In this document: piece by piece, positions 42,627 to 42,899 of the stretch
How the letters are laid out: every line of letters begins with the position of its first letter
Position numbering within the stretch: position 1 is the stretch's first letter
Assembly (NCBI GenBank): GCA_001462345.1
Contig: LIUM01000003.1
Coordinates: forward strand, 1 to 42,899
Direction of reading: 5' to 3'
Length of the DNA stretch: 42,899 bases
Source: Fibrobacteria bacterium AD312
Lineage (GTDB): Bacteria; Fibrobacterota; Fibrobacteria; Fibrobacterales; Fibrobacteraceae
Program-made: the position numbers and the translations under genes
Notes under the pieces: generated by a model
What the model was told of the DNA's origin: nothing
Databases searched by the model: none
Seen by the model: only the letters and a program-made list of their open reading frames with translations

Positions 42627-42899
42627 TTGACGGAAATGGTTTTTTATTTTTTCATTTAATCACAACAAAAGCTATGGTTGACGGTAATGATTTTTCATTA
42701 TGTCTCAATAATACTGTTATTGATTGGAATGGTTATTATCTCTTCGCTTGGTTGACTTTATTTCGTTTTTTTTATGAACATCACTGTGGTTGACGGGAAT
42801 GGTTTTTTCATTAAAACTCAATAATACTATTGTTGAGGGAAATGGTTTTTTCATTAAAACTCAATAATACTATTGTTGACGGAAATGGTTTTGCTTTCT
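42627..42899. repeat. Tandem repeat array, degenerate on the left, perfect 43-bp period on the right
   Basis: Seven units begin with TTGACGG-like cores at 42627, 42678, 42720, 42752, 42790, 42833 and 42876. Cores read TTGACGGGAATGGTTTTTTC or close variants; the tail of the best units is AAAACTCAATAATACTATTG. Intervals are 51, 42, 32, 38, 43 and 43 bp, with the last units nearly identical. The array continues past the window edge. No spacers are present. The stretch 42378-42626 before it is AT-rich and shows no gene. Confidence 0.85.

Noticed and set aside
42627-42899. CRISPR array
   Set aside because: Units abut without variable spacers and no cas genes are visible; it is a simple tandem repeat.

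Overview
The window looks like chromosomal DNA of a Fibrobacter-type bacterium (phylum Fibrobacterota). The evidence is two large secreted fibro-slime-domain proteins, a GH9 cellulase, a pectate lyase, a CE1-type esterase, poly-serine linkers in surface proteins, a SUMF1-domain lipoprotein, and several secreted proteins with C-terminal tails resembling type IX secretion (Por) tails. The DNA is AT-rich by eye, more so than expected for F. succinogenes, so a low-GC relative is likely. That assignment is inference from gene content.

Layout. 1-432 (minus): a tRNA-Thr(TGT), tRNA-Tyr(GTA), tRNA-Thr(GGT), tuf operon with its promoter; tuf is cut by the window edge. 595-8372 (plus): a YbgC-like thioesterase with rarA, an outer-membrane protein, an OmpR-type response regulator with its histidine kinase, phosphofructokinase, an unrecognised 47-aa ORF and a TPR protein. 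8448-10031 (minus): a short phosphotransacetylase. 10298-20134 (plus): two tandem fibro-slime paralogues and a GH9 endoglucanase, forming a cellulose adhesion/degradation block. A sigma-54-type activator converges on the GH9 gene and overlaps its 3' end. 21190-22512: aspartokinase. 22594-23643 (minus): a Fic protein with a striking operator-like repeat upstream. 23922-26960 (minus): a multidomain PL1 pectate lyase. 27612-32228 (minus): a YolD-like/Y-family polymerase pair, a small outer-membrane protein, ttcA, dnaN and a 50-aa membrane protein. 32294-36003 (plus): a small coiled-coil-like protein, a degenerate M23 peptidase, an HAD hydrolase and RNase G. 36304-42377 (minus): a secreted CE1 esterase, then a tight three-gene cluster of CotH kinase, arylsulfotransferase-like propeller and SUMF1 lipoprotein. 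The last 270 bases hold a tandem repeat array that becomes a perfect 43-bp period and runs off the window.

How it fits together. Housekeeping genes (translation, replication clamp, recombination, RNA decay, glycolysis and acetate metabolism) are interleaved with secreted plant-polysaccharide functions. The most unusual unit is the CotH-ASST-SUMF1 cluster. Three exported proteins with folds best known from phosphorylation, sulfate transfer and formylglycine formation are encoded within 16 bases of each other, two with secretion tails and one as a lipoprotein. This could be a surface protein-modification or adhesion module. Other points of interest are the repeat-rich operators upstream of fic and lysC, a cellulase terminator lying inside its neighbour's DNA-binding domain, and two conserved-looking small ORFs.
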